Part shown: in pieces, positions 51,958 to 61,791 of the stretch
Layout: each line of letters begins with the position of its first letter
Numbering within the stretch: position 1 is the first letter of the stretch
From: Pseudobacter ginsenosidimutans
GTDB lineage: Bacteria > Bacteroidota > Bacteroidia > Chitinophagales > Chitinophagaceae
Direction: 5' to 3'
Length of the DNA: 64,000 bases
Assembly: GCF_007970185.1 (NCBI RefSeq)
Contig: NZ_CP042431.1
Coordinates: 4,340,001-4,404,000 of the forward strand
Notes under the pieces: model-generated
What the model saw: the letters and a program-made list of their open reading frames with translations, nothing else
The model's database searches: none
Told to the model about the DNA's origin: nothing
Program-made: the position numbers and the translations under genes

Positions 51958-51965
51958 TACGTTTG
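51958..51965 (+). promoter_or_regulatory. Candidate -7 element of the pectin susC promoter
   Basis: TACGTTTG fits the Bacteroidota -7 consensus TAnnTTTG exactly and lies 20 bases before the susC ATG. No good -33 TTTG is seen at the correct spacing, so the call is tentative. Confidence 0.35.
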
Positions 51966-51985
51966 CTCAATATAAAAAAAGCCAT

Positions 51986-54900
51986 ATGAAGCACCTTTCT
52001 CTGCTGTTGCTCCTGGTTGCAGGGTTACAGACCATTTCATTGGCGCAGACCAACCAGATCAAAGGCCGGGTCACAGACGACAGTACCGGCGCTGCGCTAT
52101 CCGATGTTTCTGTAACACTCCCGGGAAAAACCGGCGGCACCAAAACAAACGACAGGGGCGAGTTCACGCTGAACATCCCTGCCAACTCACCCGGGAAATT
52201 AACCCTGACCATCAGTCTTCTCGGTTATTCATCACAGACAGTTACTGCTGAACCAGGAAAAAACATCAGCATCTCTTTGAGCCGGACTGCCACCGCGCTT
52301 GAGGATGTGGTGGTGATCGGTTACGGAACTGTTCGCAGGCGCAATCTTACAGGTTCAGTTTCTTCCGTCAACTCCAAACAATTGCGCGATGTTCCCCTTT
52401 CCTCCGCTGCGGAAGCGCTCACCGGCCGACTTGCAGGCGTTCAGGTAACCACTACGGAAGGAGCGCCCGGAGCCGATGTGCTGATCCGTATCCGCGGAGG
52501 CGGCTCCATCACGCAGGATAATGCGCCTATCTATATCGTAGACGGTATCCAGGTGGAGAATGCCCTTTCATTCATCTCCCCGCAGGACATCGCGAGTGTG
52601 GACGTATTGAAAGATGCGGCCACCACTGCCATCTACGGCGCACGCGGCGCCAACGGCGTGGTGATCATCACCACCAAATCCGGCAAAGCCGGCAAAACAC
52701 AGGTGAGCTATAACGGCTCATTCGGATGGAGGGAGATCGCAAAAAAAATGGACGTACTCAATCCATATGATTTCGTAATGTGGCAATGGGAGAGGAATAA
52801 GCTCATCCCCGATACCAGCTTCAGCCGTAATTACGGCTCTACCTGGGATACGATGAACGTATACAAGAACTCACCATTCATCAACTGGCAGGAAGAAGTG
52901 TTTGGAAGAAAGGCCGGCTACCAGAACCATAACGTCTCCGTGAGCGGAGGCAGCCAGGCCACCACCTTCAACCTCAGTCTTACCAGTAATAAAGAAGATG
53001 GTATCCAGCTGGAAACAGGATTCGACAGAAAGATTGCCAATTTCAAACTCGATCATAAGGCCAGCGATAAATTCAAGATCGGCTTCACCGCACGTTATCT
53101 CGATCAGCAGATCCAGGGCGCAGGCACCACCAATACCGGAACCCGCACCACCAACCGTCTTCGTCACAGTATCCAGTACAGACCCTACGAATCTGCCAAT
53201 GCACCTTCCGTGGATGAATTCGATGATGAGCTCTACAGGAATTCCGGCAATATGGTGAACCCTGTATTGCTGACGCAGGCTGAATACCGCAGACAGTACA
53301 CCAGGGCTGTGAACCTGAGCGGTTATGTTTCCTACAGTATCCTGAAGAATCTCGTTTTCAGGTCTACCATCGGTTTCGATAACAATAACCAGCGTACAGA
53401 CCTGTTCTATGGAAAGATCACCAATACGGCGCGAAACAATTCATCCTTACCCGTGGCCAGCATTGCACAACAGAACTCAACTACCTTCAATATCTCCAAC
53501 ACACTGCAGTATTCCCTGCCAAAGTTCGGCGATCATTCACTGGATGTAATGGTAGCCCAGGAGATCTATGAAACGAAGGCGAAGACCAATACAACCGAAA
53601 CAAGATATTTCCCCGCGGATATTTCACCAGACAAGGCGCTGGCCAATATGGGACTGGGTTCACCGCCTCCCGGCTTCCAGCAGCCCAGGCCAACCAGTAA
53701 CGAAACGCCGCCCAGCCGCATCTTCTCCGTATTCGGAAGAGTGAACTACGACTGGAACAATAAACTGATCGCGCAATTCACATTGCGTGCAGACAGGTCC
53801 AGCAAATTCAAATACGATAATGGCCTCCTCATCTTCCCTTCAGGTTCCGTGGCCTATCGCCTGATCGAAGAGAAATGGCTCAGTGATATTGCCTGGCTTT
53901 CCGATGCCAAGATCCGCGCCGGATATGGTGTGGCTGGTAACAATCGTATCGGAGACCTGCTTTATATGCAACTCTATGGTGTAACCGGTGAATATGCGCT
54001 TGGTCATACCGTACTTCCCGGTTTTGCACCTCCGGCTTTGGCCAATACAGAACTGAAATGGGAGAAGACAGTATCCCGCAGTGTGGGCCTCGATCTCGGC
54101 TTCCTCAGCAACAGGCTGCAATTCACCGTGGATTACTACCATAATAAAGGCAATGACCTGCTGCTTTCTGTTGCCATCCCTCCAACTCTCGGTTATACAT
54201 CACAGTTGCAGAACGTTGGTTCCACTTCCAACAGGGGATGGGAATTCCAGCTGAACGGTACACCTGTTCAGCGCAAAGATTTCTCATGGACTTCCAATTT
54301 CAATATCGCTTTCAACAAGAACAGGGTGGAAAGCCTCGGTGGCCTCAAACAACAGACCCGCAGTGCAGGCTGGCAGGGATCTGATGGCGCCGACGATTAT
54401 CTTGTGAAAGTAGGAGAGCCCGTTGGCCTGATGTACGGATTTGTGAGCGATGGCATATTCCAGGTTTCGGATTTCGATTACAATGCTGGCACCGGGGCAT
54501 ATACGCTCAAGGCAGGTGTCGCCAACCCCAATGCCATCACCGGCCTGGTAAGGCCCGGTACCATGCGGATCAAAGATATCAACGGCGATGGCCGGATCAC
54601 AAACGATTCAGACCGCGTGGTGCTCGGTAATGCAAACCCCAAATTCACCGGTGGATGGAACAACCAGTTCCAATATAAAAATTTCGATCTGAGTGTGTTC
54701 GTGAATTTCGTATATGGCAACGATGTATACAATGCGAATAAGATCGAATGGACAGACGCCAGCTTTCCGCATCTCAACATGTTGTCTGTGATGAAAGACA
54801 GATGGAGGAATATCGATGACAATGGCAACCTGGTTACAGATCCTGCGGAGCTGACCAAGCTCAACCCAAATCCAAAGATGTGGACGCCCAACAATGGCCA

Positions 54901-55180
54901 GCGCTACTTCCTCACCAGTTATGCTATCGAGGATGGTTCCTTCCTGAGGCTGAACAATATCACGCTCGGTTATACCCTGCCAAAAAAGATCAGCACCAAA
55001 GCAAGGATCTCCAATCTCAGGGTATACGGCACCGTTAATAACCTGCATACCTGGACAAACTACAGTGGATATGATCCTGAAGTAACAGCCAGGAGAACAG
55101 ACCCACTGACGCCAGGGGTTGATTTTGCAGCCTATCCCCGCGCTGTTACCTGGGTGTTTGGCCTGAACGTTACATTTTAA
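51986..55180 (+). CDS. SusC/RagA-type TonB receptor of the pectin PUL
   Basis: A 1064-residue outer membrane porin. The signal peptide (MKHLSLLLLLVAGLQTISLAQ) precedes a carboxypeptidase-regulatory-like domain (IKGRVTDDSTGAALSDVSVTLPG), then EDVVVIGYGTV and the plug ([33 protein letters not shown]), and the barrel to a terminal GLNVTF. There is no STN domain, consistent with control by LacI rather than a sigma/FecR pair. It should import pectin oligosaccharides with the SusD lipoprotein encoded 22 bases downstream. Confidence 0.97.
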   Translation: MKHLSLLLLLVAGLQTISLAQTNQIKGRVTDDSTGAALSDVSVTLPGKTGGTKTNDRGEFTLNIPANSPGKLTLTISLLGYSSQTVTAEPGKNISISLSRTATALEDVVVIGYGTVRRRNLTGSVSSVNSKQLRDVPLSSAAEALTGRLAGVQVTTTEGAPGADVLIRIRGGGSITQDNAPIYIVDGIQVENALSFISPQDIASVDVLKDAATTAIYGARGANGVVIITTKSGKAGKTQVSYNGSFGWREIAKKMDVLNPYDFVMWQWERNKLIPDTSFSRNYGSTWDTMNVYKNSPFINWQEEVFGRKAGYQNHNVSVSGGSQATTFNLSLTSNKEDGIQLETGFDRKIANFKLDHKASDKFKIGFTARYLDQQIQGAGTTNTGTRTTNRLRHSIQYRPYESANAPSVDEFDDELYRNSGNMVNPVLLTQAEYRRQYTRAVNLSGYVSYSILKNLVFRSTIGFDNNNQRTDLFYGKITNTARNNSSLPVASIAQQNSTTFNISNTLQYSLPKFGDHSLDVMVAQEIYETKAKTNTTETRYFPADISPDKALANMGLGSPPPGFQQPRPTSNETPPSRIFSVFGRVNYDWNNKLIAQFTLRADRSSKFKYDNGLLIFPSGSVAYRLIEEKWLSDIAWLSDAKIRAGYGVAGNNRIGDLLYMQLYGVTGEYALGHTVLPGFAPPALANTELKWEKTVSRSVGLDLGFLSNRLQFTVDYYHNKGNDLLLSVAIPPTLGYTSQLQNVGSTSNRGWEFQLNGTPVQRKDFSWTSNFNIAFNKNRVESLGGLKQQTRSAGWQGSDGADDYLVKVGEPVGLMYGFVSDGIFQVSDFDYNAGTGAYTLKAGVANPNAITGLVRPGTMRIKDINGDGRITNDSDRVVLGNANPKFTGGWNNQFQYKNFDLSVFVNFVYGNDVYNANKIEWTDASFPHLNMLSVMKDRWRNIDDNGNLVTDPAELTKLNPNPKMWTPNNGQRYFLTSYAIEDGSFLRLNNITLGYTLPKKISTKARISNLRVYGTVNNLHTWTNYSGYDPEVTARRTDPLTPGVDFAAYPRAVTWVFGLNVTF

Positions 55181-55202
55181 TAATTATCAAAAAGCTTTCT
55201 AT

Positions 55203-57020
55203 ATGAAAACCCGATTTTCTCATCTTCCCTTACTGTACCTGCTGCTGGTAATAACAGCGTTTGCAGGTGGCTGTAAGAAATATATGGAAGTGAAGCCGGT
55301 GTCGCAATACGATCTTAACCAGGCATTCTCAGATGTATCCAATGCCACCACAGCTTTGATCGGCGTGTACGATGAGCTGATGGGAGACAATGGCTACGGC
55401 ATCCGCATCAACCTGTATTATCCATACGACTCCGATGATTTCATGACAACCGGCACGCTTGATAATGGCCGCCGCGGCATTGGAAGATACCAGTTGCTGT
55501 TTTCCAACAGTGAGATCCGCAACCCCTTCCTGCAAATGTATCGTGGTGTTGAAAAAGCAAATCTCTGCATCGAGCAGATCCCGTTGATGCCACAATATGA
55601 GAGCGGCACCGATATTGAAAAAAGGGACCTGAGAAGATTGTATGGAGAAGCGCTGGCACTGCGTGCTCAATACTATTACGAATTGATCCGCAACTGGGGA
55701 GATGTTCCTGCGCCAATGATCCCCGCATATCAGCAAAAGGAATTGTTCGTGCCCCGTTCCAACAGGGATTCAACATACGACAAGATCATTGCCGACCTGG
55801 AAACAGCCATCGGATTCCTGCCCTGGCGCACGGAAGTGGCGCCCAGAAATGAGCGTATCTCCAAAGGCGCAGCCAAAGCGCTCCGCGCAAAGATCGCACT
55901 CTTCCGTGGCGGCTACTCCCTTCGCAACGAAACCAAACAAATGGAACGCAGGCCCGATTACCTGAAGTACTATGAGATTGCCCGGGATGAATGTGCCGAT
56001 ATCATGGCCAGAAGAGATCAGCACGATCTCAATCCCGATTTCACCAATATCTGGAAAACACTCAGTGCATTCAGCCCCGACCCAAAAGGTGAGATCATTT
56101 TTGAAGCAGGTGCAGGAGGCGGTAATAGCAATTCCGACAGCCGCATGGCCAACTATGATGGTGTGCGTACGGATGCTGCTTCCCGTTATGGTCCGGGAGG
56201 TGGAGGTATCGCAGCGCTTCCGGTTTATTTCTATGCTTTCGATTCCATCGATACAAGAATTGAGTCCACATTCGGACTGTACCAGGTTCCTGCCAACAAT
56301 ATCAAAAGGCCGCAGGCCCTCACTTCCGTTACCAATGGCAAATACAGAAGGGATTGGCGCAATCCATTGCTGCCAGGTCAGGCGTTGAACGTGGGCTACA
56401 ACTGGAGCTTTATCCGCTTTTCGGATGTGTTGCTGATGTATGCTGAAGCAGTGAACGAGATCAATGGCGCTCCCACACCAGAAGCCATCAGTGCTTTTGA
56501 AGAAGTGCGCAAGCGTGCTTACAGGGGCAATACAGATAAGATAGGTGTTACGCCCACTGATAAAGCAGGATTCTTTACAGCCATCGTACATGAGCGGAGA
56601 CTGGAATTTGGCGGCGAAGGCATTCGCAAATATGACCTCATCCGCTGGAACCTGCTGAATGCAAAAATGAACCCGGTAACCGGCGAGATCCGCCAGGACC
56701 TCCGCGATCTCAGGGATGGTGCAGGCAAATATGCGAATGTGCCGGTAAACCTTTACTACAAAAATAACGGGGAAGAGTATGGTATCTATGGCTCATTGTA
56801 CAAGCCAAATGAAGCCACGGCGCCTTCCGGCTATACCAGGGTGAACTGGAGGCAAGACCTGATCAGAACGGATAATATCCTTGATGTAAGCGTTGCCAAA
56901 GTGCATTATATCGATGGCATCGCCTATTTCTTCACACCCAACAAAAGCGAACTGTTCCCATTCGATCAGGCCACAGTGGATTCCTACCAGGGTAAGCTCA
57001 CGCAGAACCCTGGATATTAG
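55203..57020 (+). CDS. SusD/RagB-type binding lipoprotein of the pectin PUL
   Basis: A 605-residue SusD protein. Signal and lipobox (LLLVITAFAGGC) are followed by KKYMEVKPVSQYDLNQAFSDVSNATTALIGVYDEL, the family start. The TPR-like part contains LYGEALALRAQYYYELIRNWGDVPAP, and the C-terminal block is ERRLEFGGEGIRKYDLIRWNLLNA, ending KLTQNPGY. Its surface-exposed pocket would capture pectin oligomers for the SusC porin. It is followed 22 bases later by the pectate lyase gene. Confidence 0.97.
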   Translation: MKTRFSHLPLLYLLLVITAFAGGCKKYMEVKPVSQYDLNQAFSDVSNATTALIGVYDELMGDNGYGIRINLYYPYDSDDFMTTGTLDNGRRGIGRYQLLFSNSEIRNPFLQMYRGVEKANLCIEQIPLMPQYESGTDIEKRDLRRLYGEALALRAQYYYELIRNWGDVPAPMIPAYQQKELFVPRSNRDSTYDKIIADLETAIGFLPWRTEVAPRNERISKGAAKALRAKIALFRGGYSLRNETKQMERRPDYLKYYEIARDECADIMARRDQHDLNPDFTNIWKTLSAFSPDPKGEIIFEAGAGGGNSNSDSRMANYDGVRTDAASRYGPGGGGIAALPVYFYAFDSIDTRIESTFGLYQVPANNIKRPQALTSVTNGKYRRDWRNPLLPGQALNVGYNWSFIRFSDVLLMYAEAVNEINGAPTPEAISAFEEVRKRAYRGNTDKIGVTPTDKAGFFTAIVHERRLEFGGEGIRKYDLIRWNLLNAKMNPVTGEIRQDLRDLRDGAGKYANVPVNLYYKNNGEEYGIYGSLYKPNEATAPSGYTRVNWRQDLIRTDNILDVSVAKVHYIDGIAYFFTPNKSELFPFDQATVDSYQGKLTQNPGY

Positions 57021-57042
57021 TAACATTCATGAACAACCGATA

Positions 57043-58410
57043 ATGATGAAGTACCGTGTGAAACATACTTTCTTCCTGCTCCTGGGTTGCGCTGTTGTAC
57101 TGGGCTGCAAGGCCCGGCAAGCGGCGGAACAAACTCTCTCTTCTGAAATCCCGGCCTTTCCCGGCGCGGAAGGTTTCGGGAAATTCACCACCGGGGGAAG
57201 GGGAGGGAAAGTGATACTGGTCACCAATCTCAATGATGCCGGCCCGGGATCCCTTCGCGAAGCCATCGACGCAAAATTCCCCCGCATCGTTGTGTTCACC
57301 ATATCGGGCACCATCGCACTGGAATCGCCACTTAAGATCAGATATGGAAATATTACCATCGCCGGGCAATCAGCGCCCGGTGATGGTATTTGTATCCGTA
57401 ACTATGTTTGCAGCATCACTGCCGATAATGTGATTGTCCGTTACCTGCGTTTCCGTTTGGGTGATGAACGAAAACAGGCCGATGATGCCTTCAATGGCAC
57501 CGGCCATAAAGATATCATCGTGGACCATTGCTCCATGAGCTGGGCCGTGGATGAGAATGCATCTTTCTACAACAACGAGAATTTCACCATGCAATGGTGC
57601 ATCATTGCCGAAAGCCTGCACCAGAGCGTGCATTTCAAGGGAGCACATGGATATGGCGGCATCTGGGGCGGCAAAGGCGCCAGCTTCCACCACAATCTGT
57701 TAGCACATAATACAAGCCGTAACCCCCGTTTCAACGGCGCCCGTTTCCTGAATACTGAAAATCCTGAAAAAGTGGACTTCAGGAATAATGTAATTGTGAA
57801 CTGGTCCTTCAACAGCAGTTACGGCGGCGAAGGAGGTAATCACAATATGGTCAATAATTATTATGAGGCCGGTCCGGCTACACGCAAATCGGTCGCCAAC
57901 CGCATACTCAATCCAGCTGATACCCCCAGCGGTAAATTCTATGTGACGGGTAATTTTGTAAAAGGATTTCCGGCTATTACAGCCAACAACTGGGCCGGTG
58001 GCGTGCAGGGGCCGCACTGGCGTGATGCCCGGACGGATCAACCCATTCCTTTTGTAAGCATCGGAGAGCAATCGCCCGAACGCGCCCGGGAACTGGTGCT
58101 GGCAAAAGCAGGAGCCAGTTACAAACGCGATGCTGTAGACACGCGCATCATCGATGGAATAAAAAATGGAAAAATGAATGATGGTCCTGAAAAGAATGGC
58201 ATCATCAATTCGCAGACGGATGTAGGCGGATGGCCGGTATTGAAATCATTACCCGCTCCGGAAGATAAAGACCAGGATGGCATGCCGGATGAGTGGGAAA
58301 GAAAAAACGGACTGGACCCATCCAACGCCGCAGATGCTTCGGCTTTCAAACTCGATAAACAATACACCAATATTGAGGTATATCTCAATAGCCTGGTATA
58401 CGATAAATAA
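57043..58410 (+). CDS. PL1 family pectate lyase (lipoprotein)
   Basis: A 455-residue secreted polysaccharide lyase that cleaves homogalacturonan by beta-elimination. The ATG at 57043 starts a lipoprotein signal (KYRVKHTFFLLLGCAVVLGC); the longer frame overlaps susD and has no signal. The fold begins FPGAEGFGKFTTGGRGGKVILVTNLNDAGPGSLREAI, the PL1 subfamily start. The right-handed beta-helix shows DDAFNGTGHKDIIVDHCSMSWAVDE with acidic Ca-binding residues, and later RNPRFNGARFLN. A C-terminal stretch (DKDQDGMPDEWERKNGLDPSNAADA) is a calcium-binding thrombospondin type 3-like repeat. Surface anchoring suggests it cuts polymer before SusCD uptake. Confidence 0.93.
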   Translation: MMKYRVKHTFFLLLGCAVVLGCKARQAAEQTLSSEIPAFPGAEGFGKFTTGGRGGKVILVTNLNDAGPGSLREAIDAKFPRIVVFTISGTIALESPLKIRYGNITIAGQSAPGDGICIRNYVCSITADNVIVRYLRFRLGDERKQADDAFNGTGHKDIIVDHCSMSWAVDENASFYNNENFTMQWCIIAESLHQSVHFKGAHGYGGIWGGKGASFHHNLLAHNTSRNPRFNGARFLNTENPEKVDFRNNVIVNWSFNSSYGGEGGNHNMVNNYYEAGPATRKSVANRILNPADTPSGKFYVTGNFVKGFPAITANNWAGGVQGPHWRDARTDQPIPFVSIGEQSPERARELVLAKAGASYKRDAVDTRIIDGIKNGKMNDGPEKNGIINSQTDVGGWPVLKSLPAPEDKDQDGMPDEWERKNGLDPSNAADASAFKLDKQYTNIEVYLNSLVYDK

Positions 58411-58415
58411 ATGTG

Positions 58416-59165
58416 ATGATGAAAATATTGCTACCCTGTTGCCTGTTGCTGATGGCGTTCAGCCTGCAACAAAAGAAGAAACTCACCATTTTCCTGGCTG
58501 GTGATTCCACCATGTCTGTGAAAGAAACAAAAGTGTTCCCCGAAAACGGATGGGGAATGCCCTTTGTACATTTTTTCGATAGTACAGTTTCAGTAGACAA
58601 TCGTGCAAAAAATGGAAGAAGCACCAAAACATTTATCTCTGAAGGTCACTGGCAGCGTTTGATCGATGACGTGAAAGCAGGCGATTTTGTTTTGATCCAG
58701 TTCGGCCATAACGATGAAGCCAAAGAAAAACTGGAAAGATATACTACACCCGATGAATACCGCGCCAATCTCACACGCTTCATCAGCGAGACCAGGTCCA
58801 GGGGCGCAACACCTGTAATCATCACGCCTGTATCCCGCCGCAGGTTCGATTCTGCCGGCAATGCCATTCCCACACACGAAGCCTATTCTCCGCTGGTGAA
58901 AGAAATTGCGGATGCGCAGAAAGTAAGTTTTATCGATCTCGATACCAAAAGTCGCGCCCTTTATCAGCAGTTCGGAAAAGAAAATTCAAAATGGCTTTTC
59001 CTCCAACTCGCTCCGGGCGAACATCCCAACTATCCCAATGGCAGGAATGATAATACACATTTCAATGAGCTCGGCGCCAGGCTGGTGGCACAACTGGTGC
59101 TGGCCGATCTGAAAACGCTGGAACCCGAACTGGCATCCAGGATCGTAGTGTCACAAATCAAATAA
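58416..59165 (+). CDS. CE12 SGNH-fold acetylesterase (rhamnogalacturonan type)
   Basis: A 249-residue secreted esterase that removes acetyl groups from rhamnogalacturonan or homogalacturonan. SGNH blocks are I (FLAGDSTMS, catalytic Ser), II (AKNGRSTKTF, Gly), III (FGHNDEAK, Asn) and V (DNTHFNELGA, Asp and His). The signal peptide is KILLPCCLLLMAFS; starts at 58413 (GTG), 58416 and 58419 (ATG) are all possible and I prefer an ATG. It begins just after the pectate lyase stop in the same operon. Deacetylation would expose the backbone to the PL1 and GH28 enzymes. Confidence 0.92.
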   Translation: MMKILLPCCLLLMAFSLQQKKKLTIFLAGDSTMSVKETKVFPENGWGMPFVHFFDSTVSVDNRAKNGRSTKTFISEGHWQRLIDDVKAGDFVLIQFGHNDEAKEKLERYTTPDEYRANLTRFISETRSRGATPVIITPVSRRRFDSAGNAIPTHEAYSPLVKEIADAQKVSFIDLDTKSRALYQQFGKENSKWLFLQLAPGEHPNYPNGRNDNTHFNELGARLVAQLVLADLKTLEPELASRIVVSQIK

Positions 59166-59166
59166 C

Positions 59167-60129
59167 ATGAAATTATTCTTAAGTACTATATTTCTGTTGC
59201 TGCTGCACACTGCATATGCACAACAAGACCAGACCGGAAAGAAATATGATTTTGTAGTGGCGAAAGATGGCTCCGGCAATTTCAAAACCATCCAGGAAGC
59301 TATCAATGCAGTGCCTGATATGCGCCGCAACGAGACGGTGATCTTCATTAAGAAGGGTATTTACAAAGAGAAACTGGTGCTGGCAGAAAGCAAGAGCCTG
59401 GTGCATTTTATCGGAGAGAGTAAAGACAGCACCATTCTCACCTACGATGATTTTGCCAGCAAGAAGAACGCATTCGGTGAAGAGATCGGTACTTCAGGTT
59501 CTTCCAGTTTTTACATCTACGGAAAAGACTTTACAGCAGAGAATATCACGTTTGAAAATTCTTCCGGACCGGTAGGGCAGGCAGTAGCGGTACTGGTGGC
59601 GGGCGACAGGGCGAAATTCAAAAATTGCCGCTTCCTCGGTTTTCAGGATACGCTCTACACCTATGGTTACGAGAGCCGCCAGTATTATGAGAATTGTTAT
59701 ATCGAAGGTACAGTGGATTTTATTTTCGGTGCGTCTACCGCGGTGTTCAGCAATTGCACTATCTTCTGTAAGAAAGGCGGCTATGTTACTGCAGCATCCA
59801 CACCCGGGAACAAGAAATTCGGTTATGTGTTCTTTCAATGCAGTATCACCGGCGATGCTCCGGCAAATTCCTATTATCTCGGGAGACCCTGGCGGCCATT
59901 TGCCAAAACAGCTTTCATCGATTGCCAGCTGGGCGCAATGATCCGCCCGGAAGGATGGCATAACTGGAGCAAGCCAGATGCAGAGCGCACCACTGTTTAT
60001 GCAGAATACAACAACAATGGCCCCGGCGCCAGCAACAGCAAGCGGGTAGCCTGGAGCCACCAGCTTACGAAAGACGAAGCAGCATTGTACACCCTGGAAA
60101 ATATTTTAGGCGATTGGAAAATAAAATAA
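59167..60129 (+). CDS. CE8 pectin methylesterase
   Basis: A 320-residue pectinesterase that removes methyl groups from homogalacturonan so that lyases and hydrolases can act. All family motifs are in place: GIYKEKL, GQAVAVLV, GFQDTLYTY (first catalytic Asp), GTVDFIFGAS (nucleophile Asp) and LGRPWRPF (Arg). A signal peptide is present (MKLFLSTIFLLLLHTAYAQ). It starts 1 base after the CE12 stop and its stop overlaps the GH43 start by 16 bases, indicating tight coupling. Confidence 0.96.
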   Translation: MKLFLSTIFLLLLHTAYAQQDQTGKKYDFVVAKDGSGNFKTIQEAINAVPDMRRNETVIFIKKGIYKEKLVLAESKSLVHFIGESKDSTILTYDDFASKKNAFGEEIGTSGSSSFYIYGKDFTAENITFENSSGPVGQAVAVLVAGDRAKFKNCRFLGFQDTLYTYGYESRQYYENCYIEGTVDFIFGASTAVFSNCTIFCKKGGYVTAASTPGNKKFGYVFFQCSITGDAPANSYYLGRPWRPFAKTAFIDCQLGAMIRPEGWHNWSKPDAERTTVYAEYNNNGPGASNSKRVAWSHQLTKDEAALYTLENILGDWKIK

Positions 60130-61784
60130 GACATACAATACTACAGCAGGGGTTGGCGCTGGTAATACTGGCCTGTCCATTTGCACTGCCTGCTCAACAG
60201 AAGCCGGCTTCCACCGTATCACAGGTTTGGGTAGCCGATAATGGTGATGGTACTTATAAAAACCCTGTACTGCATGCAGATTATTCTGATCCCGATGCCG
60301 TAAGGGTGGGGGAGGATTTCTACATGACGGCCAGTAGCTTCAATGCCGCGCCGGGGCTGCCGATCCTGCATTCCCGGGACCTGGTGAACTGGAAGCTGAT
60401 CGCTTATGCATTGCCGAAGCAAATCCCCCTTGATGTATTCAGCAAGCCACAGCATGGCAATGGCGTATGGGCGCCATCCATCCGCTTCCATAAAGGAGAG
60501 TTTTACATTTATTATCCCGATCCTGATTTTGGGATCTATCTTATCAAAGCCAAACATCCCGCCGGCCCATGGACTGAACCTGTGCTGGTGGAAGCCGGCA
60601 AGGGATTGATCGATCCCTGTCCGTTGTGGGATGATAACGGTGATGTATACCTGGTTCATGCTTATGCAGGAAGCCGCGCCGGTATCAAAAGCATCATCGT
60701 GGTGAAGAGGATGAATGCAGCAGGCACCAAAGTGCTGGATGCAGGCAGGCTGGTTTATGACGGACATGAAACCGATCCCACCATCGAAGGCCCCAAGTTC
60801 TACAAACACAATGGCTACTATTATATTTTTGCCCCGGCAGGCGGCGTGTCTACCGGCTGGCAACTGGTGCTTCGTTCCAAAAATATTTATGGCCCCTATG
60901 AAAGAAAAGTGGTGATGGACCAGGGCAGTTCTCCCATCAATGGCCCGCACCAGGGCGCCTGGGTGAATACACCAACAGGACAGGACTGGTTCCTTCATTT
61001 CCAGGACAAAGATGCTTATGGCCGTATCGTGCACCTGCAACCGATGCGTTGGGTGAACAACTGGCCTGTGATCGGCATCGATAAAGATGGAGATGGAAAA
61101 GGAGAACCGGTAATGAAGCATAAGAAACCTTCAGGAAAATCAACTTATGGAATTATTACGCCGCCCGACTCCGATGAATTTAATGATGCTGTATTGGGAT
61201 TGCAGTGGCAATGGCAGGCAAACCCTGTTGCTGCCTGGAGTTTTGCTGATGCACTAAAAGGCGGTCTGCGCCTGTATTCTGTGCAGCAACCCGATGATAC
61301 AAAAAATCTATGGGACTTACCCAATCTCCTTTTACAGAAATTCCCTGCGGAAGAATTCACTGCAACTACTAAAATAAGTTTCCATCCTTCACCCAAAAAC
61401 CTGCAGGAAAAAACAGGACTGGTGGTACTGGGGCTGGATTATGCAGCGTTGGAATTACAGGCCCGTGAAGATGGTCAGTACCTCGTGTATTCCGTTTGTG
61501 ATAATGCAGATAAGAAAGCGTTGCCGAAAAATACAGATCTCACCCGGATCAGCACAAAAGATATTTATCTCCGTGTGATGGTGACCAAAGGCGGCATCTG
61601 CCAATTCAGTTACAGCACAGACGGAAATCAATTCATATCGATAGAAAGCGTATTCACTGCCAAACCCGGCAAATGGGTGGGAGCCAAACTGGGATTGTTC
61701 TGCTCCCGGACCACCACCACTAACGATGCGGGACATGCGCTGATCGATTGGTTCCGCATTCATAAAAACAATGATCTCAAATAA
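60114..61784 (+). CDS. GH43 glycoside hydrolase (arabinofuranosidase/xylosidase type)
   Basis: A 556-residue exported enzyme. The GH43 five-bladed propeller shows the three acidic catalytic residues in the usual places: YSDPDAVRVG (base, near residue 58), GLIDPCPLWDDNGD (pKa modulator, near 165) and TIEGPKFYKHN (acid, near 225). The second half is a beta-sandwich often seen in two-domain GH43 members (PPDSDEFNDAVLGLQWQWQAN and ALIDWFRIH). In a pectin locus it probably trims arabinose or galactose side chains. The subfamily is not certain from sequence reading alone. The start overlaps the CE8 gene and begins MENKIRHTILQQGLALVILACPFALPAQ, a signal peptide. Confidence 0.9.
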   Translation: MENKIRHTILQQGLALVILACPFALPAQQKPASTVSQVWVADNGDGTYKNPVLHADYSDPDAVRVGEDFYMTASSFNAAPGLPILHSRDLVNWKLIAYALPKQIPLDVFSKPQHGNGVWAPSIRFHKGEFYIYYPDPDFGIYLIKAKHPAGPWTEPVLVEAGKGLIDPCPLWDDNGDVYLVHAYAGSRAGIKSIIVVKRMNAAGTKVLDAGRLVYDGHETDPTIEGPKFYKHNGYYYIFAPAGGVSTGWQLVLRSKNIYGPYERKVVMDQGSSPINGPHQGAWVNTPTGQDWFLHFQDKDAYGRIVHLQPMRWVNNWPVIGIDKDGDGKGEPVMKHKKPSGKSTYGIITPPDSDEFNDAVLGLQWQWQANPVAAWSFADALKGGLRLYSVQQPDDTKNLWDLPNLLLQKFPAEEFTATTKISFHPSPKNLQEKTGLVVLGLDYAALELQAREDGQYLVYSVCDNADKKALPKNTDLTRISTKDIYLRVMVTKGGICQFSYSTDGNQFISIESVFTAKPGKWVGAKLGLFCSRTTTTNDAGHALIDWFRIHKNNDLK

Positions 61785-61791
61785 AGGAGTA

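Noticed and set aside
55770-56591. A 273-codon minus-strand ORF
   Set aside because: Antisense shadow of the pectin susD gene, whose family features are unmistakable.
60219-61121. A 300-codon minus-strand ORF
   Set aside because: Antisense shadow of the GH43 gene; the length reflects codon bias, not coding potential.
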